Source: Leptospiraceae bacterium (GTDB lineage Bacteria; Spirochaetota; Leptospiria; Leptospirales; Leptospiraceae). From it: 64,000 nucleotides of DNA. How positions within the stretch are numbered: position 1 is the first letter of the stretch; each line of letters opens with the position of its first letter. The stretch lies in assembly GCA_022402465.1 (NCBI GenBank), contig JAKRSH010000043.1, positions 248,001 to 312,000 of the forward strand, in the 5' to 3' direction. Below, one piece after another: positions 35,497-46,290 of the stretch. The position numbers were made by a program, and so were the translations under genes. The notes beneath the pieces were generated by a model. That model did no database searches. It was not told the DNA's origin and was given only the letters and a program-made list of their open reading frames with translations.

Positions 35497-35720
35497 GGAA
35501 TCTCCACCTTAGACTTAACGCCCAATTTATCAAGAATAACTGTCATAGGACAGAATCCTGTTAGACTAAGAATTGTTAGATTAATTCCTACCAGTGCTGT
35601 CAAAATCAACCAATACTCAGAATGAATTCTGGATAGCACTAAGCTAGCTAAAATAAAAATTCCTGCTACCAACCAAATGACTCGTTCCAAATACCATGAT
35701 TTTGTGTTTGCTATGAACAT
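35493..35720 (-). CDS. DUF2892 small membrane protein
   Basis: A 75-residue inner-membrane protein with two hydrophobic helices (VIWLVAGIFILASLVLSRI and WLILTALVGINLTILSLTG) and the conserved FCPM motif before the C-terminal LGV segment, matching DUF2892 (YgaP-type membrane domain). Proteins of this family often accompany rhodaneses and sulfur metabolism. The ATG at 35718-35720 has a perfect AAGGAG upstream and was preferred over an ATG at 35789, whose 23 extra residues are cysteine rich. A possible promoter is TTTACA (35827-35832) with TATAGT (35802-35807) at 19-base spacing on the minus strand. The gap 35721-35888 holds no other gene. Confidence 0.8.
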   Translation of the reverse strand: MFIANTKSWYLERVIWLVAGIFILASLVLSRIHSEYWLILTALVGINLTILSLTGFCPMTVILDKLGVKSKVEIP

Positions 35721-35888
35721 ATTTTCTCCTTGCAGACAATCTTTAGCTGAGAATGCAAGCAAGCCTAGACAGCAGATTGCACATTCCATAAGACTTATAA
35801 TACTATACTAGGTAGGGTATATAATTTGTAAAGGAAATAAATTTCATTCGAGATTCAGATGCTCATTTTATCATTTTTTACTATTGAT

Positions 35889-36455
35889 TTAAATATTTAA
35901 AGAGAGAAGAATTTCTTTAGCCTGAGTGATGAAAAGCCTTTCTTCATCTTCACTGAATGGGCCAAAGACAGATTTCTGGATTCTATGAGCAAGATGAATG
36001 TATTCAATGCAACCGGCTATGGTCAATTCAGGCTTAGCCTTACCAGGGTAGATTTTAATATCTTTACCATCACTAACGACTAATGACCTAGGTGGAATTT
36101 TTTTTCCACCTCTAATCATACATCCCGCAGTAATCTGAGCCCCGTCTCCTATTTCACAATCATCTAAAAGAATTGAGCCTATACCTATAAGACAGGCTTT
36201 CCCAATCTTGCAACCATGTAGCATTGCATTGTGTCCTACCAGTGTCCAATCACCTATAGATATCGATCCTCTAGAATCAGTATGCAGACTTGTATTGTCT
36301 TGGATATTTACAGCAAGTCCCAGATTTATAGAATTCATATCAGCACGAAGAACAGCTCCAGGCCATATAGAACAAGAGGATGCAAATTTCACATTTCCTA
36401 TAACAGTTGCTTGTTCATGAATATAGGCTGATTCAAAAAATGGTATCGAGTTCAT
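35889..36455 (-). CDS. Gamma-carbonic-anhydrase-like hexapeptide protein
   Basis: A 188-residue left-handed beta-helix protein of the gamma-carbonic anhydrase group (PaaY/YrdA/CaiE-like). It shows hexapeptide repeats from about residue 17 (VIGNVKFASSCSIWPGAVLRAD), the NIQDNTSLHTD segment and VGHNAMLHGC, which supply the three zinc-ligand histidines. The C-terminal helix (IEYIHLAHRIQ) is also typical. It may hydrate CO2, but many relatives have no measured activity. It lies 12 bases downstream of pheT on the same strand and is probably cotranscribed with it. Confidence 0.87.
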   Translation of the reverse strand: MNSIPFFESAYIHEQATVIGNVKFASSCSIWPGAVLRADMNSINLGLAVNIQDNTSLHTDSRGSISIGDWTLVGHNAMLHGCKIGKACLIGIGSILLDDCEIGDGAQITAGCMIRGGKKIPPRSLVVSDGKDIKIYPGKAKPELTIAGCIEYIHLAHRIQKSVFGPFSEDEERLFITQAKEILLSLNI

Positions 36456-36467
36456 CTTGTTTTTCGC

Positions 36468-38894
36468 CTAGCGAAGACTGTATCCCATATCATTGGCAAT
36501 TGCAATCATTCTATCTGAAATTTCTTTCAATCTCTCTTGGGTAAAAGTTTTTTCATAGGGTAATAGACTCACCCTATAGGTTACTGATACTTTTCCTTCG
36601 TCCAGGTTACCACCAGAAAAAGTATCATGAACCCAAACTTTATCTAACTCTTCTATTCCCGCAGCCTGCAAGGATTTCGCATAATCATAAGTAGATGACT
36701 TTTGATCTAAAACCAAGGATATATCCAGTTGGCCTTGGGGAAATTGGGAGGGTGGAATGAACTTAGCAGATTCTTTCATAGAGGATAAAATACTCTCTAG
36801 AGTTGTAATATGTATTTTGCCCAGTACAACTCTTTTGCGAAGATCAAATCTATCAACTTCACGATTGTGTAAGATTCCAAACTCTGCGATTTCTTGATCT
36901 TTAGTATAGGCAAGTAAACAAGCATTGGGATGGAAATGCTTTCGTGTTGCAATCTTCCATTCCAATTCCTTAATACCCAGTTGGTGGAATAATTGAGTCA
37001 ATTGTTCACGTAGAATAAGAAAGCCTTCTTGTAGCCTCTTAGTATCTTCGTTCTGCAAACGCCCCTCATCCATCTTAAGAAAAGATAGATATCTATTTTC
37101 TAAAGGAAGTCCATCTTTGTCCTTACTTCTATTGTCATAAGTTCTACCAACCTCAAAGATCCCAAATGAATCGTAGCGATCTTGGTTGGCTTTAGCATTT
37201 CTAAGAATGGAAGGATACATAGAAGTTCTAAGGACAGAATGTTCGGCAGGCATTTCATTTAAGAGACGAACGATATTCTCTTCAGTAAATTCTTCCTCAA
37301 AGGATGCATCCTCTAAAGAAGCAAAACTATAATTGAATACTTCGTTATAAGCAAATCTTAAAGAAAAGATAGACTTACATTTACGTTCCAAACTTCGAAT
37401 CGCATTCTTCAAAGGTGTCTCAAGTGCAAGTTCCAATGATTTGGTTTCAATAGAAGCATATCCAATGGTTCGTCCTACTTCTTCAACTAAATCTTCCTGA
37501 ATCGTGACATCATAATTGTGACGAAACCATGGGACTTTGACTTTGAGTTCCGCTTTCCCCAATTGCTCAACATTAAAATTAAGACGCGTTAGTATTTCAA
37601 CTATGGATTCTTCAGAGATTGATTTTCCCAATTTTTTTTGGATGAATTCCACATTGGTATCTATGATAATTTGTTTTGTCTGGTTATGATCAAATCCAAA
37701 AGGTAGATCAGCTGTACAATCTGGATTCCCATTTTCTCTAAGCAATTGCACTGCTCGCCTAATGATAGGTAGACATGTTGAAGAATCTAAACCTTTTTCG
37801 TAACGAATGGCTGAATCAGAACGAATTCCCGATTTACGAATTGATTTTCGAACATCTTCCCGTTTGAAGACAGCGGATTCAAGAACTAAGTTTTTTGTCG
37901 TATTCGTAACAGAAGAATCTTTGCCTCCCATCACACCAGCTATCGCTACAGCCTGTCCGCCTGATCGAATCAAAAGAACAGATGATTCTAAACTTGGACT
38001 CGTATCATCTAACAAAGGAAAGCTTTCTTTATCATTGGCAAAAGAAGCTTCGAACTCTGCACCTGGCAATTTATCTAGATCAAAGAAATGTGTGGGCTGA
38101 CCGCATTCTAACAACAAATAGTTGGATACATCTACTACATTTGAAATAGATTTCAATCCACAACGTTGCAAGCGAGATTGGAATATCCAAGAAGATTTAT
38201 TCACATTTACACCATGGATAGAACTTACATAGTATCCATGAACATTTTCATTTTGCTTAATTGTATGAGAAGATTGTATTGTTGTAAAAATTTTAGAATC
38301 CCAGGATTCATCAAGTAAGGGATTGAATTTTAACTTTTTACCAAATTGAGAAGCTAGCTCTCTTGCAAATCCAAAGTGACTCCACAAATCTGGACGATGT
38401 GTGATTGATTTATTATCAATATCTATAATTGTATCTTCGGTCTGAAGTATCTCAGAAAAAGGCTTACCTAAAGGAAAACTAGAATCTAGGACAAATACAC
38501 CACTGTCATCTTCCCCTATAGAAATTTCTTTCTGAGAACAAAGCATACCCGAACTTTCAACGGAACGAAGCAGTGACTTCTCAATCAACTTATCACCTAA
38601 TAGTGTGCCAGGTGTTGCTAAAGGAACTATATCCCCTACAGCAACATTCTTAGCTCCAGTAACAATTTGTATTTCCTTTGAACCATCTGTTACCTTAGCT
38701 ACTTGCAATTTATCCGCTTGTGGATGAGGATCTAGAGTTAGAATTTTTACAGGGATGATGGTTTTTAGGTGAGGCAGATAAGGAACAGCTTCTTCTGTCT
38801 CACAGATCGATGCGTTTACTTTGTGAAGAATATCCTCAAGACTTAGATCAGAAAGATCAATAAAATCTTGAATCCAATTGAGTGAAAGTTTCAA
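36468..38894 (-). CDS. pheT: Phenylalanyl-tRNA synthetase beta subunit
   Basis: PheT forms the alpha2-beta2 enzyme that charges tRNA-Phe. The 808-residue product shows the family order: N-terminal LSLNWIQDFIDLSDLS, the EMAP-like tRNA-binding domain (PHPQADKLQVAKV and GMLCSQKEISIGEDDSG), the B3/B4 editing region (CGQPTHFFDLDKL), the B5 domain, the catalytic-like core (YPSILRNAKANQDRYDSFGIFEVGRTY) and the C-terminal anticodon-binding FDX-ACB domain (PPSQFPQGQLDISLVLD). Its start codon is TTG (38892-38894) with GGGAG seven bases upstream. pheS is not adjacent, so the two subunit genes are separated. Confidence 0.96.
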   Translation of the reverse strand: MKLSLNWIQDFIDLSDLSLEDILHKVNASICETEEAVPYLPHLKTIIPVKILTLDPHPQADKLQVAKVTDGSKEIQIVTGAKNVAVGDIVPLATPGTLLGDKLIEKSLLRSVESSGMLCSQKEISIGEDDSGVFVLDSSFPLGKPFSEILQTEDTIIDIDNKSITHRPDLWSHFGFARELASQFGKKLKFNPLLDESWDSKIFTTIQSSHTIKQNENVHGYYVSSIHGVNVNKSSWIFQSRLQRCGLKSISNVVDVSNYLLLECGQPTHFFDLDKLPGAEFEASFANDKESFPLLDDTSPSLESSVLLIRSGGQAVAIAGVMGGKDSSVTNTTKNLVLESAVFKREDVRKSIRKSGIRSDSAIRYEKGLDSSTCLPIIRRAVQLLRENGNPDCTADLPFGFDHNQTKQIIIDTNVEFIQKKLGKSISEESIVEILTRLNFNVEQLGKAELKVKVPWFRHNYDVTIQEDLVEEVGRTIGYASIETKSLELALETPLKNAIRSLERKCKSIFSLRFAYNEVFNYSFASLEDASFEEEFTEENIVRLLNEMPAEHSVLRTSMYPSILRNAKANQDRYDSFGIFEVGRTYDNRSKDKDGLPLENRYLSFLKMDEGRLQNEDTKRLQEGFLILREQLTQLFHQLGIKELEWKIATRKHFHPNACLLAYTKDQEIAEFGILHNREVDRFDLRKRVVLGKIHITTLESILSSMKESAKFIPPSQFPQGQLDISLVLDQKSSTYDYAKSLQAAGIEELDKVWVHDTFSGGNLDEGKVSVTYRVSLLPYEKTFTQERLKEISDRMIAIANDMGYSLR

Positions 38895-38936
38895 ATTTGT
38901 CTCCCACTGGTTATTTCATAAAAGGAAGCTAGGCAG

Positions 38937-40931
38937 TCAACTGGATTTGAAATTATCTATAAAATCTAAAAGTTTACTTGCTGGGAGCGGCCTAGAGTAA
39001 TAATATCCCTGTATCATATCGACTTCTAACAATCTTAAAATATTGCACTGATCCGCAGTCTCAGCACCTTCGGCAACAACCTTGAGACCTAAATTGTGTC
39101 CAAGGTTGATGACTGCTTTAACAATCACTTGGCTATCTACATCCGATTCCAGATCAAGAATGAAGCTTCTATCTATCTTTAAGGTTTGCACAGGGAATTT
39201 CTTTAAATATCCCAAAGAAGAATATCCAGTTCCAAAATCATCTATAGAAATTCGAATACCAAGATTACGAACTTGTTCCATAATATCAATAGCATGATCA
39301 GAATTATCGATCAAGGAACTTTCTGTGATTTCTAATTCTAGAAGATGAGAAGGTATCCTTGCCTCTTCCATAAAATTCGTTAGATTTCCGACTAAAAATT
39401 CATGCTTAAATTGCTTAGTCGAAAGATTGATAGAAACATCTAAATCGATTCCTAGCTTTTGAAATTCTGCTATCTTATCAATAGCTGTGCGCATCACCCA
39501 CTCACCGATAGGTACAATTAGTCCAGTCTCTTCTGCAAGAGCGATGAAACTAACAGGAGGAATGTATCCTTTTACAGGATGCTTCCATCGAATCAATGCC
39601 TCAAAACCTGCTACCTTCATATTATGGATTAAAATCTTAGGTTGGTAGTAAAGCTCGAATTGATTCTCACGAAGAGCCACTCGAATTAAATTCTCCATCT
39701 CAAGTCTATGCATGACGGTAGACTGAAGAAATGGAGTGTAGAAGGAAAAAGTATTCTTTCCACGTTTCTTTGCTAGGTGAAGAGCATTATCAGCATTCTT
39801 TATTAAAGATTCAGGCTCTTTTCCATCGTTGGGGAAAATGGAAATCCCTATACTCATACTAGTAAAAATTGAATGGTTTTCCACCATAATAGCATTGACA
39901 AAACTGTCTTTGATAGACTCACAAACTATAGCTGCGTCAGCTTCATTTTCTAAATCAGGTAAGGCTATTAAAAACTCATCTCCACCTTCTCTGGAAATTA
40001 TATCGTAATTTCGAATAGCGTTCGTTAATTTTTCAGAGACAACCTGAAGAAAGCTATCGCCAAAATTGTGCCCGTAGGAGTCGTTCATATATTTGAAATT
40101 ATCAATATCTATAGAAAGTATTCCAACCTTTTTGTGGTGACGAAGAGCTTCCTCTAACATAATGGAAAGTTTTTCTATAAAAAATTTCTTACGAGGCAAA
40201 CCTGTTATTTCATCATAATATGCTAAATATGAAATTCTAGCTTCTGCACTTTTTCTTTCAGAGATGTCTCGAAATGCTATTGCCATTCCATAACCGTCAA
40301 TAAGCAAAGGAGTTGCCATTACTTCCAACCAAAGAATACCTGATTTCTTCATAAGACCAAATTCTAAGCCACGTAGACTTTCTTTTTTCTTCAATGCTTG
40401 CAAGAGGGTAAAATTTCTAGGGAGTATGGATGTTCCATTGGGTGAAACTATAGGCCATTTGCGATAATTTAAAGATCTCTTTAAATGAGTTCCGTCTTCT
40501 ATTTCAAAAATTTCTTTAGTCGCTTGGTTGTATTCTAAAATATTCCCAACTTCATCCGTTACAGCAATGCCAATAGGAAGATTATCAAAGATATTCTTAT
40601 ACTTTTTCTCTTGGTTGCTTAATTCATTTTCTATTTCTTTTTGATTTGTGATAACCTGGAAGATGCCTATGATTTTTTCTTGTTCTAAATTAGGAATAGC
40701 AAGCCAAGAAATCCATTCTACCTTACCTTGTTTGGTGAGTATCCGATTCTCAAAATTAGTTAGAACATTACCAGTCACCAAACCAGATAATGCTTCTAAG
40801 GAAGAAGCAGTATCACGAGGATCAATAATATTTATTAAATCTCGATTGAGTAATTCTTCTTCGCTATAATCTGATATCTTGCAAAATTGCGCAGAGGCAC
40901 GGATGATCTCCCCTTTCAGATTAAATTCCAT
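38937..40931 (-). CDS. PAS-PAS-GGDEF-EAL cyclic di-GMP protein, start uncertain
   Basis: A protein of at least 664 residues that may both make and break c-di-GMP. There are two or three PAS domains (about 1-230). A GGDEF domain follows, with intact REGGDEFLIALP and an upstream RNYD I-site (RxxD five residues before GGDEF). The EAL domain has GFEALIRWKHP, LEITESSLID and DDFGTGYSSLGYL. All catalytic motifs are present. The first PAS domain seems to begin before the ATG: 33 in-frame codons upstream, to a TGA at 41031, read like PAS sequence (LFKLLETTKEYPDSL) but contain no ATG, GTG or TTG. Either an unusual start is used or the N-terminus has been lost. It follows recQ on the same strand. The PilZ protein at 51425 is a possible receptor. 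Confidence 0.88.
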   Translation of the reverse strand: MEFNLKGEIIRASAQFCKISDYSEEELLNRDLINIIDPRDTASSLEALSGLVTGNVLTNFENRILTKQGKVEWISWLAIPNLEQEKIIGIFQVITNQKEIENELSNQEKKYKNIFDNLPIGIAVTDEVGNILEYNQATKEIFEIEDGTHLKRSLNYRKWPIVSPNGTSILPRNFTLLQALKKKESLRGLEFGLMKKSGILWLEVMATPLLIDGYGMAIAFRDISERKSAEARISYLAYYDEITGLPRKKFFIEKLSIMLEEALRHHKKVGILSIDIDNFKYMNDSYGHNFGDSFLQVVSEKLTNAIRNYDIISREGGDEFLIALPDLENEADAAIVCESIKDSFVNAIMVENHSIFTSMSIGISIFPNDGKEPESLIKNADNALHLAKKRGKNTFSFYTPFLQSTVMHRLEMENLIRVALRENQFELYYQPKILIHNMKVAGFEALIRWKHPVKGYIPPVSFIALAEETGLIVPIGEWVMRTAIDKIAEFQKLGIDLDVSINLSTKQFKHEFLVGNLTNFMEEARIPSHLLELEITESSLIDNSDHAIDIMEQVRNLGIRISIDDFGTGYSSLGYLKKFPVQTLKIDRSFILDLESDVDSQVIVKAVINLGHNLGLKVVAEGAETADQCNILRLLEVDMIQGYYYSRPLPASKLLDFIDNFKSS

Positions 40932-41049
40932 TAAGCTATCAGGATACTCTTTAGTAGTTTCTAATAGTTTAAATAAGTGATTGTTGGCCGAGTTGTCTAT
41001 ACTTCCAGAATTTTGTAGTGTAGAATAGAATCAAGGAAAAAGAAATACT

Positions 41050-42894
41050 TTAAAAATTGGAAAGAATCTTTAAAATCTCATCACCATATTTTTCAACCTT
41101 GGATTCACCCATTCCTTTGATACGAATCAAATCTTCTTTGGTTCTTGGTAAATCTTCAGCAATACGCTTTAATACGGGATTTTGAAGAACCATAAACTTT
41201 TTCCATTTTAATTTGCGTGCTTTCGTGTCTCTATAGTTCTTCAGCTTCGTAAGTATGATGGAATTCGTAGTTAAGTTACGTTTTGGACGGATTTCGTTAG
41301 AATCTTTAAGCTTTCTTGTTCGAATGGGAGGCTTGGATGTGATAAATATTTTAGGATATTTATCGCCTTTCTGAGAAAGTATTTTCTTCTCTAGAGCATT
41401 TTCCATAAAACGAATTAAGGCTGATTCTGGTATATGGCTTAATTTACCATACTCAGGTATACGATCTAATTTCTTACGCAGGGCATCTTTAGATTTAGAA
41501 CCTTTTAACAAACTAGCCACAGAGGTTTTCCCAAATTTGCCATCCAAGGATTGAATTGTATTGTAAATCATTGTTTCTTCATCAGAATTAAATTCATAGC
41601 TTGCCTTGGTTTCTTTGGCTTCTGATTTCTTGATTTCTCTTTGGATGTAAGAATCTCTTGTTCCGTGTTTCTTCTGGCAGTTATCACATATTCCACAAGA
41701 CTCTAGATTTTCTCCAAAATATGAACAAATCGTACGCTGTCTACACTCAATACTTCTCCCATAAGAACGCATATACCCTAAAAGAGTTTCTCCGCTCTTG
41801 CGATTGGTCTCCTTAGAAATTATAAATTGCTGAACAGATAAATCTGCATTATGGAAGAATAGAACACAACGAGAATCAAGTCCATCTCTACCAGCACGTC
41901 CTGCTTCTTGGTAATAAGCCTCCATAGATGCAGGTGCTTGGTAGTGGAGTACTAAACGTACATCTGGATGATCTATTCCCATACCAAAAGCATTTGTGGC
42001 AATCAAAATCTTTACTTTACCGGAAGCATAAGCATTTTGTGTTCTCTCTCTGATTCCATCCGTTCTACCTGCGTGGTATTTTCCAATATTGAATCCACCA
42101 TTCTTTAGGAAATCATATACCTCATCTACTTGGGCTCTTGTAGCACAATAGATTATACATCTTCCAGTTTGTAATTTATTCTTCCAAGAATCTAAATACC
42201 TCAATAGCAATTCCTTCTTGTCTAAAACGCGTTCTGGATATTCCACTTGGAATCTTAAATTCTTACGATAGAAACTAGATTGGATACGAACTGCATCTCT
42301 CATACCAAGATTTTTGATAGTATCTGTTACAACTTGTTCTGTAGCAGTTGCTGTTAAGGCAACTATAGGAAAGGTTCCTGATTTATAAGATTCTCTTAAT
42401 TTTGCAAGAGAACGATAGCTCGGTCTGAAATCATGACCCCATTGTGAGACACAATGTGCCTCATCCACTACCAGAAGATTTATATTCATTTTCTGGAATA
42501 TTCTATCGAAAGAATCAGAAGTAATGCGCTCAGGAGACACAAAGAGGATCTTCAATTTCCCTTGGACAGCTTGGCTCAGTACCTTCATTTGTGTTAGCTC
42601 ATCTTGGCTTGAGTTACAAGTCTCAGCAAGAATACCAAGCCCATTCAAGGAATCTGCCTGGTCCTTCATAAGAGCTATCAAAGGAGATACTACAAGTGTG
42701 ATACCACTTGGCATAAGAACAGATGCTAGCTGGTAGATTAATGATTTTCCTGCACCTGTTGGAAGAACGGCAAAGGTATCTTGTCCATTTAAAATAGATT
42801 GGACAGCCTCTCTCTGCCCACTTCGAAAAGTCTCAAAACCAAATACTTTCCTTAAGCTTGCATCCAATGAAATTGGAACATTCGTTGTAGTCAT
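41050..42894 (-). CDS. recQ: ATP-dependent DNA helicase RecQ
   Basis: RecQ unwinds DNA 3' to 5' in recombination and replication-fork repair. The 614-residue product has motif 0 (FGFETFRSGQREAVQSIL), Walker A (LPTGAGKSLIYQ), DEAH (VVDEAHCVSQWGHDFRPSY), SAT-type LTATAT, and YYQEAGRAGRDG (motif VI). The RQC zinc site is CRQRTICSYFGE with CGICDNC, followed by a winged helix and a C-terminal HRDC-like domain (VLKRIAEDLPRTKEDLIRIKG). Domain order and length are standard for RecQ. It is followed by the GGDEF-EAL gene and preceded 25 bases upstream by the HerA-like ATPase gene on the same strand. Confidence 0.95.
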   Translation of the reverse strand: MTTTNVPISLDASLRKVFGFETFRSGQREAVQSILNGQDTFAVLPTGAGKSLIYQLASVLMPSGITLVVSPLIALMKDQADSLNGLGILAETCNSSQDELTQMKVLSQAVQGKLKILFVSPERITSDSFDRIFQKMNINLLVVDEAHCVSQWGHDFRPSYRSLAKLRESYKSGTFPIVALTATATEQVVTDTIKNLGMRDAVRIQSSFYRKNLRFQVEYPERVLDKKELLLRYLDSWKNKLQTGRCIIYCATRAQVDEVYDFLKNGGFNIGKYHAGRTDGIRERTQNAYASGKVKILIATNAFGMGIDHPDVRLVLHYQAPASMEAYYQEAGRAGRDGLDSRCVLFFHNADLSVQQFIISKETNRKSGETLLGYMRSYGRSIECRQRTICSYFGENLESCGICDNCQKKHGTRDSYIQREIKKSEAKETKASYEFNSDEETMIYNTIQSLDGKFGKTSVASLLKGSKSKDALRKKLDRIPEYGKLSHIPESALIRFMENALEKKILSQKGDKYPKIFITSKPPIRTRKLKDSNEIRPKRNLTTNSIILTKLKNYRDTKARKLKWKKFMVLQNPVLKRIAEDLPRTKEDLIRIKGMGESKVEKYGDEILKILSNF

Positions 42895-42919
42895 ACTAAA
42901 TTGGCTAAGTAATGAATGC

Positions 42920-44500
42920 CTAAAAGAATAAACCTTTCTTCTTGCGTGTGGTGCGCCTTCTAGTGGTTGGCTTGAGACCTAATACTCCGAGCAAACCTCT
43001 TGTCACTTCTTTGATTACAATTTTGCCAGCTGCCGATTCGGTTACTTTTTCAAAGGTAGATTTTTCTTCTTTGAGGCTTCTCCCTGAACCTGAAGATTTT
43101 TGATTGGAAGTTTTCTCTTCTGCTTCCGCTCTTTCCTCTTCTAGATTCTTTAATTTCTCGTTGAGAATTTCATAGGCTGAATCTCGGTCTACGGTTTCTG
43201 AGTAATCTTCAATCAAATCACTTTTGGAAATCAATTTTGAAATCTCATCATCCCTTAACACATCCATACGAGACTTAGGTGCAACCAAAAGAGTTGCTGC
43301 AAGTGCTGTTGGACTTCCTTTCTCATTGAGGACGGTGATCAATGCTTCTCCCATACCCAAAGAAGTAAGAGCATCTTCGGTATCATAGTATTCTGAAAGT
43401 GGATAATTCTGTGCGGTAAGTTTAATTTCTTTGCGGTCTTTTGCAGTGAATGCTCTCAATGCATGTTGTACTTTCATACCTAATTGACCTAGCACAGCAT
43501 CTGGAACATCACCAGGAGATTGAGTACAGAAAAAAATTCCAACACCCTTAGATCGAATTAATTTAATAATAGTTTCAATTTGATTGAGAAGTGCCTTAGA
43601 AGCTTCTTGAAAAATCAAATGTGCCTCATCTATGAAAATTACAAGCTTAGGTTTATCCATGTCACCTGCTTCTGGAAAGTTCGCATAGACTTCTGCAAGT
43701 AAACAAAGCATAAAAGTGGAAAAAAGCTTAGGCTTATCCTGTATATCTGTTAGGCGAATTATAGAAACCACACCCTGCCCTTTCTCATTCACGCGAACGA
43801 GATCTTCCACTTCGAAAGATGGCTCACCAAAAAATTCCTCAGCTCCCTGGGATTCAAGCTCTACAATCTTTCTAAGAATAATACTTAAGCTAGATTCTGA
43901 AATCTTGCCATAATCCGCTTCTAGTTCTTTCTTCCCTTCTTCGGTAGCAAATTGAATGATCTTCTTCATGTCTTTAAGATCAAGCAAGGCGTATTTATGA
44001 TCATCGCAGTATTTAAATAAAATAGTCACTAAGCTTGCTTGGGTATCATTCAATTCTAGAATCTTGGAAAATAAAATGGGACCAAATTCGGAAACAGTAG
44101 CACGCAGCCTGACACCTGGCTCCTTGGATAGACTTAAGAATTCAACCGGACTAGCTGAGGGTTTGTATTCATCTCCGATTTTCTTCTGGCGTTCCTCTAT
44201 CTTTTCATTGCTCTCTCCAGCAGCAGCTATACCACTTAAGTCACCCTTAACATCCATCACCAAACAGGGTACACCTTTTTCCGAAAGCCTCTCGGCTATA
44301 ATTTGTAAAGTCTTGGTCTTACCGGTTCCTGTTGCACCTGCAATAAGACCATGTCGATTGAAAGTTTTGAGTGGAGCTGTAACGTGAGTGGAAGGAAGTG
44401 CTTCACCATCCAAGATTGCAGTTCCCAATAAAATGGTATCACCTTTAGATGCATAGGATTGAAGTATGGTTTCTTGGAATTTGGACTTAGATTTTGACAT
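42920..44500 (-). CDS. HerA/YjgR-like ATPase (DUF853)
   Basis: A 526-residue P-loop ATPase of the FtsK-HerA superfamily, DUF853/YjgR group. It has Walker [13 protein letters not shown] (about 55-66), then [11 protein letters not shown], Walker [13 protein letters not shown], and the [19 protein letters not shown] segment with the conserved glutamine sensor. The C-terminal about 90 residues are a charged coiled coil followed by a basic tail ([12 protein letters not shown]). Family members are thought to act as hexameric DNA pumps, but the cellular role of YjgR is not settled. It lies directly upstream of recQ, which is consistent with a DNA-processing role, and is divergent from the caspase-like gene. 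Confidence 0.87.
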   Translation of the reverse strand: MSKSKSKFQETILQSYASKGDTILLGTAILDGEALPSTHVTAPLKTFNRHGLIAGATGTGKTKTLQIIAERLSEKGVPCLVMDVKGDLSGIAAAGESNEKIEERQKKIGDEYKPSASPVEFLSLSKEPGVRLRATVSEFGPILFSKILELNDTQASLVTILFKYCDDHKYALLDLKDMKKIIQFATEEGKKELEADYGKISESSLSIILRKIVELESQGAEEFFGEPSFEVEDLVRVNEKGQGVVSIIRLTDIQDKPKLFSTFMLCLLAEVYANFPEAGDMDKPKLVIFIDEAHLIFQEASKALLNQIETIIKLIRSKGVGIFFCTQSPGDVPDAVLGQLGMKVQHALRAFTAKDRKEIKLTAQNYPLSEYYDTEDALTSLGMGEALITVLNEKGSPTALAATLLVAPKSRMDVLRDDEISKLISKSDLIEDYSETVDRDSAYEILNEKLKNLEEERAEAEEKTSNQKSSGSGRSLKEEKSTFEKVTESAAGKIVIKEVTRGLLGVLGLKPTTRRRTTRKKKGLFF

Positions 44501-44601
44501 TGCCTAAATATCCAAGAAAACCCCTACATATGTCAAGCAGAGTTTTTCACAAAAAATTCTTGATTCTTTCAGTGAAATCTACCAGTCTACTCATCTGGAG
44601 T

Positions 44602-46290
44602 ATGAACTTGAAAAAAATAAATATCCTAGTCCTTTTGATCCTTTGTTTTCCTGTCTATCTATTTTCCCAAGATCGTTATGGCCTAATCATAGGTACCAAT
44701 TACAAAGGAAATACTGCCAAGATTCCTGAACTTGCTTTGTGCGAGAGAGATGCTGAGTATCTAAAGAACCAAGTTCAAAAATTTGGAGAATTCAAAGATG
44801 TAAGAGTTCTTTTGGGTGCCCAAGTTACCAAGGCGAATGTTCAGAAAGAAATTGACATACTAGCTAAGAAAGCCAAGAAAGAAGACACTGTCTTTTTATA
44901 TTTTTCAGGTCATGGAACCTACCAAAATGATGCCAAGGCTCCTAATGGGATGAGGAACTATCTTGTCTGTTATGATAGACCCCATATTTCCGATGATGAA
45001 TTAAATAAGTATTTATCTACAATTAAATCTCCCAAAACCTTGATGATGTTAGATTGTTGTTACTCAGGTGGTATTGCCAAAAAAGGAAAGAACACAAGAG
45101 GCTCATCTCCTGTCCCAATTCCTGAGGGCACCAATGGAGTGGTGAAGCAAAATGCGGAAGACTATTATTTCCAAAATAAAACCATCATCTCCTCAGCCGA
45201 TGATAACCAAACTGCCATAGAAGTTGGTGGATCCATCAATCACGGAATCTTCACGTATAATTTCGGTAGAGCCATTGAGAATGCTGATCTTAACGGAGAT
45301 AAGGTGATCACTGCCTTAGAGGCCTTCTTTGTTTCTCGTTCAGAAACGGAAAAGATGGCTAAAAGATTCAATCATGAACAAACTCCCCAGATATCGGGAG
45401 ATGCATCTGGTGTATTTCTTGCTGGCAAGGCGTCCCCTACTCCACCCACACCTCCCGCTAAGCCACCTACAAACGTAGCGCAACCACTTCCACCTATTCA
45501 AGAAACACCTACTCCAGAACCTATTGCTCCCGTTGCTACTCCTGTTAGTCCCCCCACTGTGGTTACACCGGAAGAACCTGTAGCTCCTCCTGTAACACCG
45601 AATGTAGGAACAATTCTCATTCGAACAACTATAATCAAAGCAAAAGAGCTTAGCTCTAATAAGGGAAATGATCCTTATCAGTTACTCAAAAAACAAAAGC
45701 TACCTATGAATACCAAAAATGCTTCTGATTCTAAATCAGAAAGTAGAACAATCAAGGTCTTGATAGATGGACAAGAATATCCGTCTAAGGTAATAGCCGT
45801 TAAATCAAATCTTTGGGGAGCTTCTATGGTTCAAGGTAGATTGATTCCTGGAGAAGTCTACCATGTAAAAGTTGAAGGAATCACAACTGGCGTTCATAAG
45901 GTTACAGTCTTAGCTGATGAATACCCACAATTTGAATCTGCAATTGGGGTCCTTCCCAACCAAGATAATATTCTAGATGTATCTTCAAGTATCGGTGGAT
46001 ATGGAGCAATCCAAGGTAAAGTATTCTTTAAGACTCTAGATAACCCCGTTTCTAACCAACCTATTTATATGCCAACGATAGTATCAACACGTGGAGTACA
46101 GAAAGTATTTACCGATAAGGATGGTAACTTCTGGTTTACAAACTTAAAGCCTGGGACTTATGAAATTCGAGCAAGTTTTGCAGAAGAAATGAAACTAGAG
46201 AATTCAATGATAGTGGTCAAGCCAGGAGAAGTTAGTAAGGTAGATATAATTCTTAATGTTAAGACTAAAAGCACTAAGACAAAATACTAG
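44602..46290 (+). CDS. Exported caspase-like (peptidase C14/metacaspase) protein with carboxypeptidase-regulatory-like C-terminus
   Basis: A 562-residue protein. It starts with a signal peptide ([16 protein letters not shown]). The caspase-fold domain (about 24-270) has a [11 protein letters not shown] opening and the catalytic dyad: H104 in [11 protein letters not shown] and C153 in [12 protein letters not shown] proline-rich linker (about 280-335) follows, and then two beta-sandwich modules; the last ([16 protein letters not shown]..., with [18 protein letters not shown]) resembles carboxypeptidase regulatory domains. It is predicted to be periplasmic or outer-membrane associated. The start was chosen for the signal peptide; ATG 44530 is an alternative and the ribosome binding site spacing here is poor. 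Its 3' end overlaps the convergent kinase gene by 17 bases. Confidence 0.82.
   Translation: MNLKKINILVLLILCFPVYLFSQDRYGLIIGTNYKGNTAKIPELALCERDAEYLKNQVQKFGEFKDVRVLLGAQVTKANVQKEIDILAKKAKKEDTVFLYFSGHGTYQNDAKAPNGMRNYLVCYDRPHISDDELNKYLSTIKSPKTLMMLDCCYSGGIAKKGKNTRGSSPVPIPEGTNGVVKQNAEDYYFQNKTIISSADDNQTAIEVGGSINHGIFTYNFGRAIENADLNGDKVITALEAFFVSRSETEKMAKRFNHEQTPQISGDASGVFLAGKASPTPPTPPAKPPTNVAQPLPPIQETPTPEPIAPVATPVSPPTVVTPEEPVAPPVTPNVGTILIRTTIIKAKELSSNKGNDPYQLLKKQKLPMNTKNASDSKSESRTIKVLIDGQEYPSKVIAVKSNLWGASMVQGRLIPGEVYHVKVEGITTGVHKVTVLADEYPQFESAIGVLPNQDNILDVSSSIGGYGAIQGKVFFKTLDNPVSNQPIYMPTIVSTRGVQKVFTDKDGNFWFTNLKPGTYEIRASFAEEMKLENSMIVVKPGEVSKVDIILNVKTKSTKTKY

Noticed and set aside
35721-35789. Cys-rich N-terminal extension of the DUF2892 protein
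   Set aside because: ATG at 35720 has a perfect AAGGAG, and the family begins at that point.
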